From the NCBI GenBank assembly GCA_043818095.1, contig JBDRGD010000026.1, positions 1-29,038 of the forward strand: a DNA stretch of 29,038 bases, in the 5' to 3' direction. Below the pieces are notes generated by a model. That model had not been told where the DNA came from. It was given only the letters and a program-made list of their open reading frames with translations, and did not search any database. Positions 22,363 to 29,038 of this stretch are shown here, piece after piece (within the stretch, counting starts at the first letter, position 1; every line of letters begins with the position of its first letter). This stretch comes from JBDRGD01 sp043818095. Lineage in GTDB: Bacteria > Chloroflexota > Dehalococcoidia > Dehalococcoidales > RBG-16-60-22. The translations under genes were made by a program, and so were the position numbers.

Positions 22363-22391
22363 ATTATACCTGCTCTCTTCAATCTTGTCTA
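22363..22391 (-). promoter_or_regulatory. Internal promoter for leuA
   Basis: TAGACA (22391-22386, 5 of 6 to the -35 consensus) overlaps the ilvC stop codon and is followed after 17 nt by a perfect TATAAT (22368-22363). The predicted start near 22355 would leave almost no 5' end before ATG 22351 of the short leader frame. It would let the leu part of the operon be transcribed apart from the ilv part. Confidence 0.6.
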
Positions 22392-23384
22392 TTTCTTCTT
22401 GAGCCAGGGCATCATCTTACGCAGCTCGGCGCCCACGGACTCGATAGGGTGTTCCGCCTCCATGCGCTTCAGCGCGTTGTACACGGGCCGCCCCGCCTGG
22501 TTCTCCAGGATCCATTCCCGGGCAAAGGTGCCGTCCTGGATTTCCGCCAGTATCTGCTCCATCTCGTCCCGCACCATGTCGTCGATGACCCGGGGGCCGC
22601 GGGTATAGTCGCCGTACTCCGCGGTATCGCTGACGGAGTAGCGCATGTATTCCATGCCGCCGTTATAGAGCAGGTCCACGATGAGCTTCAGCTCGTGGAA
22701 GACCTCGAAGTAAGCGATTTCCGGCTGGTAACCGGCGCCCACCAGGGTATCGAAGCCGGCCTGTATCAGGGCGGTCACCCCGCCACAGAGCACCGTCTGC
22801 TCTCCGAAGAGGTCCGTTTCCGTCTCCTCGGCGAAGGTTGTCTCCAGCACTCCGGCACGGGCGCAGCCGATGCCCCTCGAGTACGCCAGGGCAATCTGCC
22901 TTGCCTTTCCGGTGGCATCCTGCTGGACCGCAATGAGTGCCGGAGGCCCCGCGTTTTCCGTGTAAAGCTGCCGGAGCATATGGCCGGGGCACTTGGGGGC
23001 AATCAGGGCGACGTCCACATCTTCCGGGGGCACAATCTGCCCGTAGTGGATATTGAAACCGTGGGCGAACATAAGCATGTTGCCCTTTTTCAGTCCCGGC
23101 TTCACGGCACTTTCGTAAATGGCTTTCTGCATCGTGTCCGGCGCCAGCATGACGATGATATCCGCCTGCTTCGCCATCGCCGCGGTGTCCACGACGTTAA
23201 AACCGGCTTCCTTCGCCATTTTGAAGTTGGGCGTCCCGGCGACCTCGGCGACAACCACGGTGCAGCCGCTGTCTCTCAGGTTCTGGGCATGGGCATGCCC
23301 CTGGCTACCGTAGCCGATAATCCCGATAGTCTTGCCTTTGAGCAGGTTGAGGTCGGCATCTTTCTCGTAATATATCTTCGCCAT
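22389..23384 (-). CDS. ilvC: Ketol-acid reductoisomerase (class I)
   Basis: A 331-residue class I enzyme. The Rossmann motif is GYGSQGHAHAQNLRDSG (24-40). The catalytic parts are HGF (108-110), PKCPGH (130-135), DLFGEQ with metal ligands Asp191 and Glu195, and FEVFHELKLIVDLLYNGGM (226-244). It converts acetolactate and acetohydroxybutyrate to dihydroxy acids with NAD(P)H and Mg. Two oddities: the loop after beta-2, usually LREGSKSW with Arg and Ser holding the NADPH phosphate, reads EVAGTPNF with Glu47 and no Arg; and the usual KGPGH is KCPGH. AAAAGGAG precedes ATG 23384. It follows ilvN by 37 nt. Confidence 0.96.
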   Translation of the reverse strand: MAKIYYEKDADLNLLKGKTIGIIGYGSQGHAHAQNLRDSGCTVVVAEVAGTPNFKMAKEAGFNVVDTAAMAKQADIIVMLAPDTMQKAIYESAVKPGLKKGNMLMFAHGFNIHYGQIVPPEDVDVALIAPKCPGHMLRQLYTENAGPPALIAVQQDATGKARQIALAYSRGIGCARAGVLETTFAEETETDLFGEQTVLCGGVTALIQAGFDTLVGAGYQPEIAYFEVFHELKLIVDLLYNGGMEYMRYSVSDTAEYGDYTRGPRVIDDMVRDEMEQILAEIQDGTFAREWILENQAGRPVYNALKRMEAEHPIESVGAELRKMMPWLKKK

Positions 23385-23421
23385 TTTCGTGTCTCCTTTT
23401 TTCCAACAAATAAGCCGGCGG

Positions 23422-23928
23422 CTATTCCTTGCTCACCAGTGAGCCCTTGCCGCCGCGCACCATGGCAATTCGTCCCGTACGGGCGATTTCCCTGATGCCG
23501 AAGGGACGCAGCAGTCCCAGCAGGTCATCGATTTTATCTTCGGCCCCCACGGCTTCCACGGTCAGTGAGTCCGCGGCGACATCTACGATGTCCGCGCGGA
23601 AAATATCCGCAATCTCGATAATCTCGCTGCGCGTGGCGGAGGTTGCCCGGACCTTTATCAACGCCAGCTCGCGGGAGGTTATCCGCTCGCCGCTGATGTC
23701 CACTACCTTGACTACGTCAATCACCTTGTCCACCTGCTTCCGCACCTGTTCCACGATGGCCGTGGAGCCGTTGACCACGATGGTCATCCGGGACAGCCCC
23801 AGCGTCTCGCTGTGACCCACGGCGATACTGTCGATGTTGAACCCGCGCCGGCGGAAGAGGCTCGCCATGCGGTTGAGAACGCCCGGCTTGTCCTGGACCA
23901 GAGCGACTATCGTGTGCTTTGCCGCCAT
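23422..23928 (-). CDS. ilvN: Acetolactate synthase regulatory (small) subunit
   Basis: A 168-residue protein with the N-terminal ACT domain (residues 4-80: IVALVQDKPGVLNRMASLFRRRGFNIDSIAVG) that binds valine for feedback inhibition. A second ferredoxin-like domain follows (about 85-160). The length is typical of the single-ACT IlvH/IlvN type. Its ATG at 23928 lies inside the 3' end of ilvB (22-nt overlap), with AGAGGTGA upstream, so the two subunits are translationally coupled. It activates and regulates IlvB. Confidence 0.95.
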   Translation of the reverse strand: MAAKHTIVALVQDKPGVLNRMASLFRRRGFNIDSIAVGHSETLGLSRMTIVVNGSTAIVEQVRKQVDKVIDVVKVVDISGERITSRELALIKVRATSATRSEIIEIADIFRADIVDVAADSLTVEAVGAEDKIDDLLGLLRPFGIREIARTGRIAMVRGGKGSLVSKE

Positions 23929-25613
23929 GTCGTCACCTCTTTCTCAGGTAATTCCATAAACTCCACGTTTGATGCCCCGGGCGGTACCATGGGATAGACG
24001 TTTTCTTCAGGTTCAATCATGAAATCGATGAGGAACGGTCCGTCATGCGCCATCGCCTGTTGCAGCGCCCCGGTGACTTCCTCCTTGCGGGTGACCCGCA
24101 GGCCCGGCATGCAGTAAGCCTCCGCAACCTTGACGAAGTCCGGGCAGGACAGCGGCGTAGCGATGTAGCGTCTCCCGTAAAAGAGCTCCTGCCACTGCCG
24201 GACCATGCCCAGATAGCCGTTATTGAGGATGGCGATTTTCACGGCAATGTTGTCCTGGACGATGGTCCCCAGCTCCTGGAGCGTCATCTGCAGGCTACCA
24301 TCACCGTCGATGCACCACACGGTGCGGTCCGGCCGGCCCACCTTGGCGCCCATCGCCGCCGGCAGCCCGAAGCCCATCGTTCCCAGACCGCCGGAGGATA
24401 TCAGGCTGTTGGGGTGGTTGAACAGGTAATGCTGGGCGGCCCACATCTGGTTCTGTCCCACGCCCGTGGCGACGATGGCATTACCTTCCGTAACCTCGTA
24501 AATCTGGCGCACGACGTATTGGGGCAGGAGGCCCTCGTGCTCACGGATTTCATGGCCGGGGTGCCTTTTGCGCCACTCTTCGAGTTGCTTTATCCAATCG
24601 CCGCGCTCCGCGGGCTCTACCAGCTTGCACAAAGACTGGAGGACCTTCTTGGCATCGCCCACGATGGGGACGTCCACGCGCACGTTCTTGCCGATTTCCG
24701 CGGGGTCGATGTCGATATGGATGACATGCGCCTGCGTGGCAAAAGTGCTGAGCTTGCCGGTTACCCGGTCATCAAAGCGCATCCCGATGGCGATGAGGAG
24801 GTCGGTGCCACCCAGCGCGTGGTTGGCATAGCCCATGCCGTGCATTCCCGCCATACCGTAGCTCAGGACGTGGCCCTCCGGAAAGCTGCCGATGCCCAGC
24901 AGCGTAGTGATTACCGGGATCTGGGCGGTCTCGGCGAACTGCTTCAGTTCTTCCGTCGCCCCGGAGGCCATCACGCCGGCCCCGGCGATTATCAGCGGCC
25001 TTACCGCCTCGTTAATCATCTTGGCGGCCTTGTTAATCTGGGTGGGATGCCCTTTTACGGTCGCCCGGTAGCCGGGCAGGTCCACCTGCGTGGGATAGTT
25101 GAACTCCGCCGAGTCCTGCAGGACATCACGCGGCAGGTCAATCAGCACCGGCCCGGGACGCCCTGTCCGCGCGATATAGAAAGCCTCTTTAAACGTCTTC
25201 GCCAGGGAGCCGGTATCCATCGCCAGGTAATTATGCTTGGTGACGGGCAGCGTAATCCCGGTAATGTCCGTCTCCTGGAAAGCGTCCTTGCCGATCATGT
25301 TCCTGGGCACCTGCCCGGTCATGGCCACCATGGGAATCGAGTCCATGTAGGCGTTGGTGATACCGGTGACGAGGTTAGTGGCGCCGGGGCCCGAGGTGGC
25401 CAGGCAGACGCCTACCTTGCCCGTCGCCCGGGCGTAGCCGTCCGCCGCGTGGGCGGCACCCTGCTCGTGCCGCACCAGGATGTGCCGCAGATTGGGGTAC
25501 TGGGGTAAGATATCGTAGAGAGGCAGGACATATCCCCCCGGAAAACCGAAGATAACCTCAACGCCCTCCTCGAGCAAACTTTCACAGACAATCTGGGCAC
25601 CCGTCTTTTTCAT
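23907..25613 (-). CDS. ilvB: Acetolactate synthase catalytic (large) subunit
   Basis: A 568-residue thiamine-diphosphate enzyme. The PYR domain has the catalytic Glu50 in RHEQGAAHAADGYAR. GPGATNLVTGI and the GKDAFQE stretch follow. The central domain binds FAD (IGMRFDDRVTGKL). The PP domain carries GDGSLQMTLQELGTIVQDN...LNN (about 435-465), the ThDP/Mg motif. It makes 2-acetolactate from two pyruvates and acetohydroxybutyrate from pyruvate plus 2-oxobutyrate, the latter provided here by CimA-LeuCD-LeuB. ATG 25613 lies 10 nt after ilvD, with AGAGG upstream. No unusual residue is seen. Confidence 0.97.
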   Translation of the reverse strand: MKKTGAQIVCESLLEEGVEVIFGFPGGYVLPLYDILPQYPNLRHILVRHEQGAAHAADGYARATGKVGVCLATSGPGATNLVTGITNAYMDSIPMVAMTGQVPRNMIGKDAFQETDITGITLPVTKHNYLAMDTGSLAKTFKEAFYIARTGRPGPVLIDLPRDVLQDSAEFNYPTQVDLPGYRATVKGHPTQINKAAKMINEAVRPLIIAGAGVMASGATEELKQFAETAQIPVITTLLGIGSFPEGHVLSYGMAGMHGMGYANHALGGTDLLIAIGMRFDDRVTGKLSTFATQAHVIHIDIDPAEIGKNVRVDVPIVGDAKKVLQSLCKLVEPAERGDWIKQLEEWRKRHPGHEIREHEGLLPQYVVRQIYEVTEGNAIVATGVGQNQMWAAQHYLFNHPNSLISSGGLGTMGFGLPAAMGAKVGRPDRTVWCIDGDGSLQMTLQELGTIVQDNIAVKIAILNNGYLGMVRQWQELFYGRRYIATPLSCPDFVKVAEAYCMPGLRVTRKEEVTGALQQAMAHDGPFLIDFMIEPEENVYPMVPPGASNVEFMELPEKEVTTWRQSTR

Positions 25614-25623
25614 ACGAACCTCT

Positions 25624-27285
25624 TTACCCGCGAAATACCGCGCCGGTGCTGGCGGAACTGACCTTCTCCGCGTAGCGCTGGAGATAACCGGTCTTTATCC
25701 TGGGGACAAAAGCGCCCAGTTTCGCCAGGCGGCGGGTAATCTCGCTGTCAGCTAACTTTACGTCCAGCCGGTTACGGGGGATATCAATCTCGATGGTATC
25801 GCCTTCCTGCACGGCGGCAATCGCCCCCCCGCTGGCGGCCTCCGGGGACACGTGTCCGATGGCGGCGCCGCGGGAGCCCCCGGAAAAACGCCCGTCCGTG
25901 ATGAGGGCCACGCTCTTGTCCAGCCCGCTGCCGCTGAGAATGGACGTAGGGGTCAGCATTTCCCGCATTCCCGGACCGCCCCGGGGTCCCTCATAGCGGA
26001 TGACGACGACGTCCCCCGGCTTGATGCGGTTCTTCATGATCGCTTCCGTCGCCTCGTCTTCCGAGTCGAAAACCCGCGCCGGCCCCGAGTGGGTCATCAT
26101 CTCCGGGTCCACGGCGGCTTTCTTCACCACGGCGCCCTCCGGCGCCAGGTTCCCGAAAAGCAGGGCCAGCCCGCCCTCCGGGGAATACGCCTCGTCAATC
26201 GTGCGGATAACGTCATTATCCAGCACCCGCACGCCCTCGATGTTCTCACCGATGGTCTTTCCGTTAACGGTCTGCGCCCCCAGCCTCAGCTGCTGACGCA
26301 ACCGCGTCATCACCGCGGGAATCCCCCCGGCACGGTCCAGGTCCTCAATGTGGTGCTGCCCCGCCGGGCTGAGCTTGCAGAGATGGGGCGTCTGCCGGCT
26401 GATATCGTTGATTTTCTCCAGGGGGAAATCGATGCCCGCTTCCTGGGCAATCGCTATCAGGTGCAGGACGGAGTTGGTGCTGCCACCCAGCGCCATGTCC
26501 ACGGTGAAAGCGTTAAAAACAGCGTCCGGGGTGATGATTTCCGCCGGGCGAGTATCCGACGCCACCAGCTTGACCGCCTGTTTGCCCGCTTCCCGGGCGA
26601 GTGCCCGGCGCCGGGAGTCCACCGCGGGGATGGTGCCGTTGCCCGGCAGTCCCATGCCCAGCGCCTCGGTGAGGCAGTTCATCGTGTTCGCGGTGAACAT
26701 GCCCGCGCAGCTGCCGCAGCCGGGACAGGCCACCTTTTCAAGGCTTTCCAGCTCCGCTTCGGTCATCTTGCCGGTGGTTACCTTGCCTACCGCCTCGAAC
26801 ACGGATATAAGGTCGATTGCTTTCCCGTCCTCGCTGGTGTGTCCCGCCAGCATCGGCCCCCCGCTGACGAACACCGCCGGCAGGTTCAGCCTGGCTGCCG
26901 CCATCAGCATCCCGGGGATTACCTTGTCGCAGTTGGGAATAAAGACAAGGGCGTCAAAGGCGTGCGCCGTGGCGACAATCTCCACGGAGTCCGCGATGAT
27001 TTCCCGGCTGGGGAGGCTGTATTTCATCCCCTCGTGGTTCATGGCGATGCCATCGCAGACGGCGATGGTGTTGACCTCGAAGGGATAGCCCCCGGCGTCA
27101 TGCACCCCCTGCTTTACCGCCTCGGCGACCGAGCGCAGGTGCATATGTCCGGGGACAATTTCGCTGAAGCTGTTGACCACGCCGATGAACGGCTTGTCCA
27201 TGTCTTCTCGGGTGCAGCCCAGGGCATACAGCAGGGAACGGTGCGGCGCCCTTTCAATACCTTTCTTGACAGCATCACTCTTCAT
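25624..27285 (-). CDS. ilvD: Dihydroxy-acid dehydratase
   Basis: A 553-residue iron-sulfur dehydratase. The cluster Cys residues lie in FIPNCDKVIPGM (about 115-126) and ACPGCGSCAGMFTANTMNCL (about 187-206). KGRSFNNP-like features are absent, as expected. The C-terminal part contains SGSGLDKSVALITDGRFSGGSRGAAIGHVSPEAASGG with the catalytic Ser region. It dehydrates dihydroxy acids to the 2-oxo acids of valine and isoleucine. The ATG at 27285 has only a weak ribosome site. It is the first gene of the branched-chain operon; a promoter and an intrinsic terminator precede it. Confidence 0.97.
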   Translation of the reverse strand: MKSDAVKKGIERAPHRSLLYALGCTREDMDKPFIGVVNSFSEIVPGHMHLRSVAEAVKQGVHDAGGYPFEVNTIAVCDGIAMNHEGMKYSLPSREIIADSVEIVATAHAFDALVFIPNCDKVIPGMLMAAARLNLPAVFVSGGPMLAGHTSEDGKAIDLISVFEAVGKVTTGKMTEAELESLEKVACPGCGSCAGMFTANTMNCLTEALGMGLPGNGTIPAVDSRRRALAREAGKQAVKLVASDTRPAEIITPDAVFNAFTVDMALGGSTNSVLHLIAIAQEAGIDFPLEKINDISRQTPHLCKLSPAGQHHIEDLDRAGGIPAVMTRLRQQLRLGAQTVNGKTIGENIEGVRVLDNDVIRTIDEAYSPEGGLALLFGNLAPEGAVVKKAAVDPEMMTHSGPARVFDSEDEATEAIMKNRIKPGDVVVIRYEGPRGGPGMREMLTPTSILSGSGLDKSVALITDGRFSGGSRGAAIGHVSPEAASGGAIAAVQEGDTIEIDIPRNRLDVKLADSEITRRLAKLGAFVPRIKTGYLQRYAEKVSSASTGAVFRG

Positions 27286-27310
27286 GAACTTGCGCCCCCG
27301 CCGTAGCCTT

Positions 27311-27338
27311 TAAAAAAATAAGCCGTCTTGACAGACGG
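27311..27338 (-). terminator. Intrinsic terminator between rpiB and ilvD
   Basis: On the minus strand CCGTCT-GTCA-AGACGG (27338-27323) forms a tight 6-bp tetraloop hairpin followed by CTTATTTTTTT (27322 downward), the classic form of a Rho-independent terminator. It lies 55 nt after the rpiB stop and 26 nt before ilvD. It ends the tsaD-tsaC-rpiB transcript and, because the promoter at 27367-27396 is upstream of it, could also attenuate ilvD. Confidence 0.8.
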
Positions 27339-27366
27339 ACCGGAAAACAAGCTAAGCCCGCATCCT

Positions 27367-27396
27367 AAAATAGCATAGCCGCTTCATTATTGTCAA
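27367..27396 (-). promoter_or_regulatory. Promoter upstream of the branched-chain operon
   Basis: A perfect -35 TTGACA (27396-27391) overlaps the rpiB stop codon. An 18-nt spacer leads to TATTTT (27372-27367). The predicted start is near 27360. The transcript would meet the intrinsic terminator after about 22 nt, so either the terminator is conditional or the operon depends on read-through. Confidence 0.6.
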
Positions 27397-27845
27397 ACCT
27401 GGTCACTCTGCCGACCTTCCATATCCCTTATCTTGTCCAGCCTCCGCTGGTGCCTGCCGCCTTCGAAGTCCTCCGTAAGGAACTTCTCCATTACCGCCGG
27501 GACCAGCGCTTTCCCCTCCTCCGCCCCCAGGCAGAGGACATTGGCGTCGTTATGACGGCGCGCCCGCATGGCGGTGAAAGCGTTATGGCACTGGGCGGCC
27601 CGGATGCCCCGGAACTTGTTCGCCGCCATGCACATGCCGATGCCCGTCCCGCAGATGAGGATACCCCGGTCGAAATCACCGCTCGTTACCGCCCGGGCGA
27701 CCTCCCCCGCGATATCGGGATAGTCCACCGCTTCCTCGGAAAACGCACCAAAGTCCCGGTACGTATCTCCCCGCTCCTCGATGAGCGCGATAACCAGTTT
27801 CTTGACCTCCAGCCCCCGGTGGTCGCTGCCGATAGCCAGACGCAT
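27393..27845 (-). CDS. rpiB: Ribose-5-phosphate isomerase B
   Basis: A 150-residue RpiB/LacAB-family enzyme: IGSDHRGLEVK at the N-terminus (Asp8, His9), DYPDIAGEVA, the catalytic Cys65 in ICGTGIGMCMAANK, then RAAQCHNAFTAMRARRHNDANVLCLG with the phosphate-binding residues. It interconverts ribose-5-phosphate and ribulose-5-phosphate. It begins 4 nt after tsaC stops, and the pairing of rpiB with a Sua5/TsaC gene is seen in other bacteria too. Length is normal, with a short basic tail. Confidence 0.96.
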   Translation of the reverse strand: MRLAIGSDHRGLEVKKLVIALIEERGDTYRDFGAFSEEAVDYPDIAGEVARAVTSGDFDRGILICGTGIGMCMAANKFRGIRAAQCHNAFTAMRARRHNDANVLCLGAEEGKALVPAVMEKFLTEDFEGGRHQRRLDKIRDMEGRQSDQV

Positions 27846-27849
27846 GGCG

Positions 27850-28500
27850 CTACTCTCCTTCCTGTTGCAGGACCCGCTGAATCTCTTCCCAGGGAATCCG
27901 TCCCGGGCGCAGCAGACGCGTCGGCTTTACGGTGAGGTCGACAATGGTGGACAACTCGTGGGACGTAATCTCGCCCTGGTCCAGCACCATGGCAATTCCT
28001 TCCAGGTCTTTGCCCATCTGGTTCACGATTTCCCCTACCTCGTATGGTGTGGGCTGACCGCTGATGTTGGCGCTCGTGGTGGTCACGGGCATACGGGCAC
28101 GCGCCAGCAGGCCCAGTATCACCGCGTTATCCGGAATGCGTATGCCCACCGTGCCCATTCCTCCCACCAGCCGCGGCGGGATGGTATCCTTGCGGGGTAA
28201 TACCACGGTCAGGGCTCCCGGGAGAAAGGCTTTCGCCAGGCGTCGCGCCGTCGTCCCGACGCGGGCATACTTCCCGGCGGCGGCCAGCGAGCCCACCGCC
28301 ACATGAATCGGATTGTTGAAGGAGCGCCCTTTCAGACTGAAAACGCGGTCGATAGCCCCCTCGTTGCGGGCATCCGCCGCGAGGGCATAGCCGGTATCCG
28401 TGGGGCAAACGAGCACTTCTCCCGCGGCCAGCAGCGCCGCCGCCCGCTTAAGCAGAGCCGGGTCGGGCCTGAGGGCGTCCACCCGGACAATCTTAGCCAC
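27850..28500 (-). CDS. tsaC: L-threonylcarbamoyladenylate synthase (Sua5/YrdC/YwlC family)
   Basis: A 216-residue YrdC-domain protein without the C-terminal Sua5 domain, so of the TsaC type. Motifs: VCPTDTGYALAADA (about 31-44), the KGRSFNNPIHVAV substrate loop, TVVLPRKD, GTVGIRIPDN and VTTTSANISGQPTP (near 140-153). It makes threonylcarbamoyl-AMP from threonine, bicarbonate and ATP for the t6A37 modification of ANN-decoding tRNAs. The start is GTG 28500, overlapping the end of tsaD by 8 nt. Its downstream partner TsaD is encoded immediately before it. Confidence 0.95.
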   Translation of the reverse strand: MAKIVRVDALRPDPALLKRAAALLAAGEVLVCPTDTGYALAADARNEGAIDRVFSLKGRSFNNPIHVAVGSLAAAGKYARVGTTARRLAKAFLPGALTVVLPRKDTIPPRLVGGMGTVGIRIPDNAVILGLLARARMPVTTTSANISGQPTPYEVGEIVNQMGKDLEGIAMVLDQGEITSHELSTIVDLTVKPTRLLRPGRIPWEEIQRVLQQEGE

Positions 28501-29038
28501 GGCAGGCCGCCTCGATAGGAGCGTTCGGAAGCACGTTAAGGGTCAGGTCGTCCTGTTCCCCGCGCCGGAGATGAGCGGCACCGGCGGCGGCAATCATCGC
28601 CGCGTTGTCCGTGCAAAGGGAAAGTGCCGGGAAATAGACATGCAGACCTTTCCGGGCGCAGGCCGCCGTGAAGGCTTCCCGCAAGCGGCTGTTCGCGGAA
28701 ACGCCGCCGGTCACGCCGACGTTATCGATACCCCGCTCCTCCGCCGCCCGGATAGTCTTGCCGACGAGGACGTCCACCACCGCTTCCTGGAAACTGGCCG
28801 CGATGTCCTCCAGGGGCAGCGCTTCTCCCCGTGCAATTGGTTCCTTGAAGGCATTGATGATGGCGGTCTTCAGCCCGCTGAAGCTGAAATCGAGGTTATT
28901 ACCCCGCAGCAGCGGCCTGGGGAAGCGGAAAGCCTGCCGGTCGCCCTGCCGGGCAAGCCGGTCGATAGCCGGTCCCCCCGGAAAACCGAGACCGATGAAC
29001 TTGGCCACTTTATCGAAAGCTTCCCCGGCGGCATCGTC
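28493..29038 (-). CDS. tsaD: tRNA N6-threonylcarbamoyltransferase TsaD (5' part outside window)
   Basis: The C-terminal 181 residues are in the window; the frame is open to the right edge. It begins DDAAGEAFDKVAKFIGLGFPGGP, the typical mid-protein TsaD segment. RGNNLDFSFSGLKTA follows, then VGVTGGVSANSRLRE and LCTDNAAMIAAAG with the ATP-site Asp. The metal-binding HxxxH site lies outside. It transfers the threonylcarbamoyl group to A37 of tRNA with TsaB and TsaE. It overlaps tsaC by 8 nt and heads the visible tsaD-tsaC-rpiB operon. Confidence 0.95.
   Translation of the reverse strand, partial: DDAAGEAFDKVAKFIGLGFPGGPAIDRLARQGDRQAFRFPRPLLRGNNLDFSFSGLKTAIINAFKEPIARGEALPLEDIAASFQEAVVDVLVGKTIRAAEERGIDNVGVTGGVSANSRLREAFTAACARKGLHVYFPALSLCTDNAAMIAAAGAAHLRRGEQDDLTLNVLPNAPIEAACRG

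Noticed and set aside
22226..22388. T-box riboswitch upstream of leuA
   Set aside because: The T-box antiterminator consensus and a following U-tailed terminator are not present; only GGTGG is vaguely similar.
1..29038. tRNA or rRNA genes, CRISPR arrays, insertion sequences and prophage genes
   Set aside because: I looked and found no cloverleaf-like segment, regularly spaced repeats, transposase or integrase. The hicAB island has no recognisable mobile-element ends.

Overview
The window is about 60% GC and looks like a chromosomal segment from an uncultured bacterium of the class Dehalococcoidia (Chloroflexota). This placement is an inference. It rests mainly on the compact one-strand cluster ilvD-ilvB-ilvN-ilvC-leuA-leuC-leuD-leuB-cimA, an order I associate with Dehalococcoides and relatives, and on the company of TRAP transporters, an archaeal-type thymidylate synthase and small families of unknown function. 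Nearly every gene reads on the minus strand. The exceptions are an MFS transporter and a DnaJ-family gene.

Right to left along the direction of transcription: the right edge (27.4-29.0 kb) carries tsaD (partial), tsaC and rpiB, which are overlapping or nearly so (t6A tRNA modification plus ribose-5-phosphate isomerase). A perfect -35 promoter and a strong intrinsic terminator lie between rpiB and ilvD. The branched-chain amino acid operon (14.9-27.3 kb) then holds every enzyme from pyruvate to the 2-oxo acids of valine, leucine and isoleucine: ilvD, ilvB, ilvN and ilvC, then leuA, leuC, leuD and leuB, then cimA, which supplies 2-oxobutyrate through citramalate. No transaminase is present. leuA has its own promoter-like site and a structured 160-nt leader. 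The operon is interrupted between the two subunits of isopropylmalate isomerase (leuC and leuD) by an AT-richer island. That island holds an MGMT-like gene broken by an in-frame TGA, a small zinc-ribbon protein, what looks like a relic of the leuD 5' end, and a HicA-HicB toxin-antitoxin pair.

Below cimA, a separate four-gene operon (11.9-14.9 kb) encodes two proteins I do not recognise, a radical SAM protein and an archaeal-type ThyA. It converges on dnaJ with overlapping stop codons. dnaJ is divergent from a sirtuin gene; their shared 84-bp spacer has a TATAAT box framed by a perfect 8-bp inverted repeat. The sirtuin is followed closely by a secreted or membrane-anchored protein of unknown function with a degenerate zincin-like motif.

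Next (6.6-8.8 kb) is an OpuA/ProVW-type ABC transporter: an ATPase with CBS domains plus a permease, with no binding protein. Its ATPase keeps Walker A and B but has lost the Q-loop Gln, the signature Ser, the D-loop Asp and the H-loop His. An MFS transporter (5.1-6.4 kb, plus strand) separates it from a TRAP operon (0-4.7 kb): dctP, dctQ, dctM and a fumarate-reductase-like FAD enzyme that runs off the left edge. The TRAP operon has a near-consensus promoter and a strong hairpin after dctP. The transporter probably imports the substrate of the flavoenzyme.

The most notable items are the degenerate ABC ATPase, the island inside the leu operon with its leuD relic, the TGA-interrupted MGMT-like gene, and the two candidate attenuation sites controlling branched-chain amino acid synthesis.
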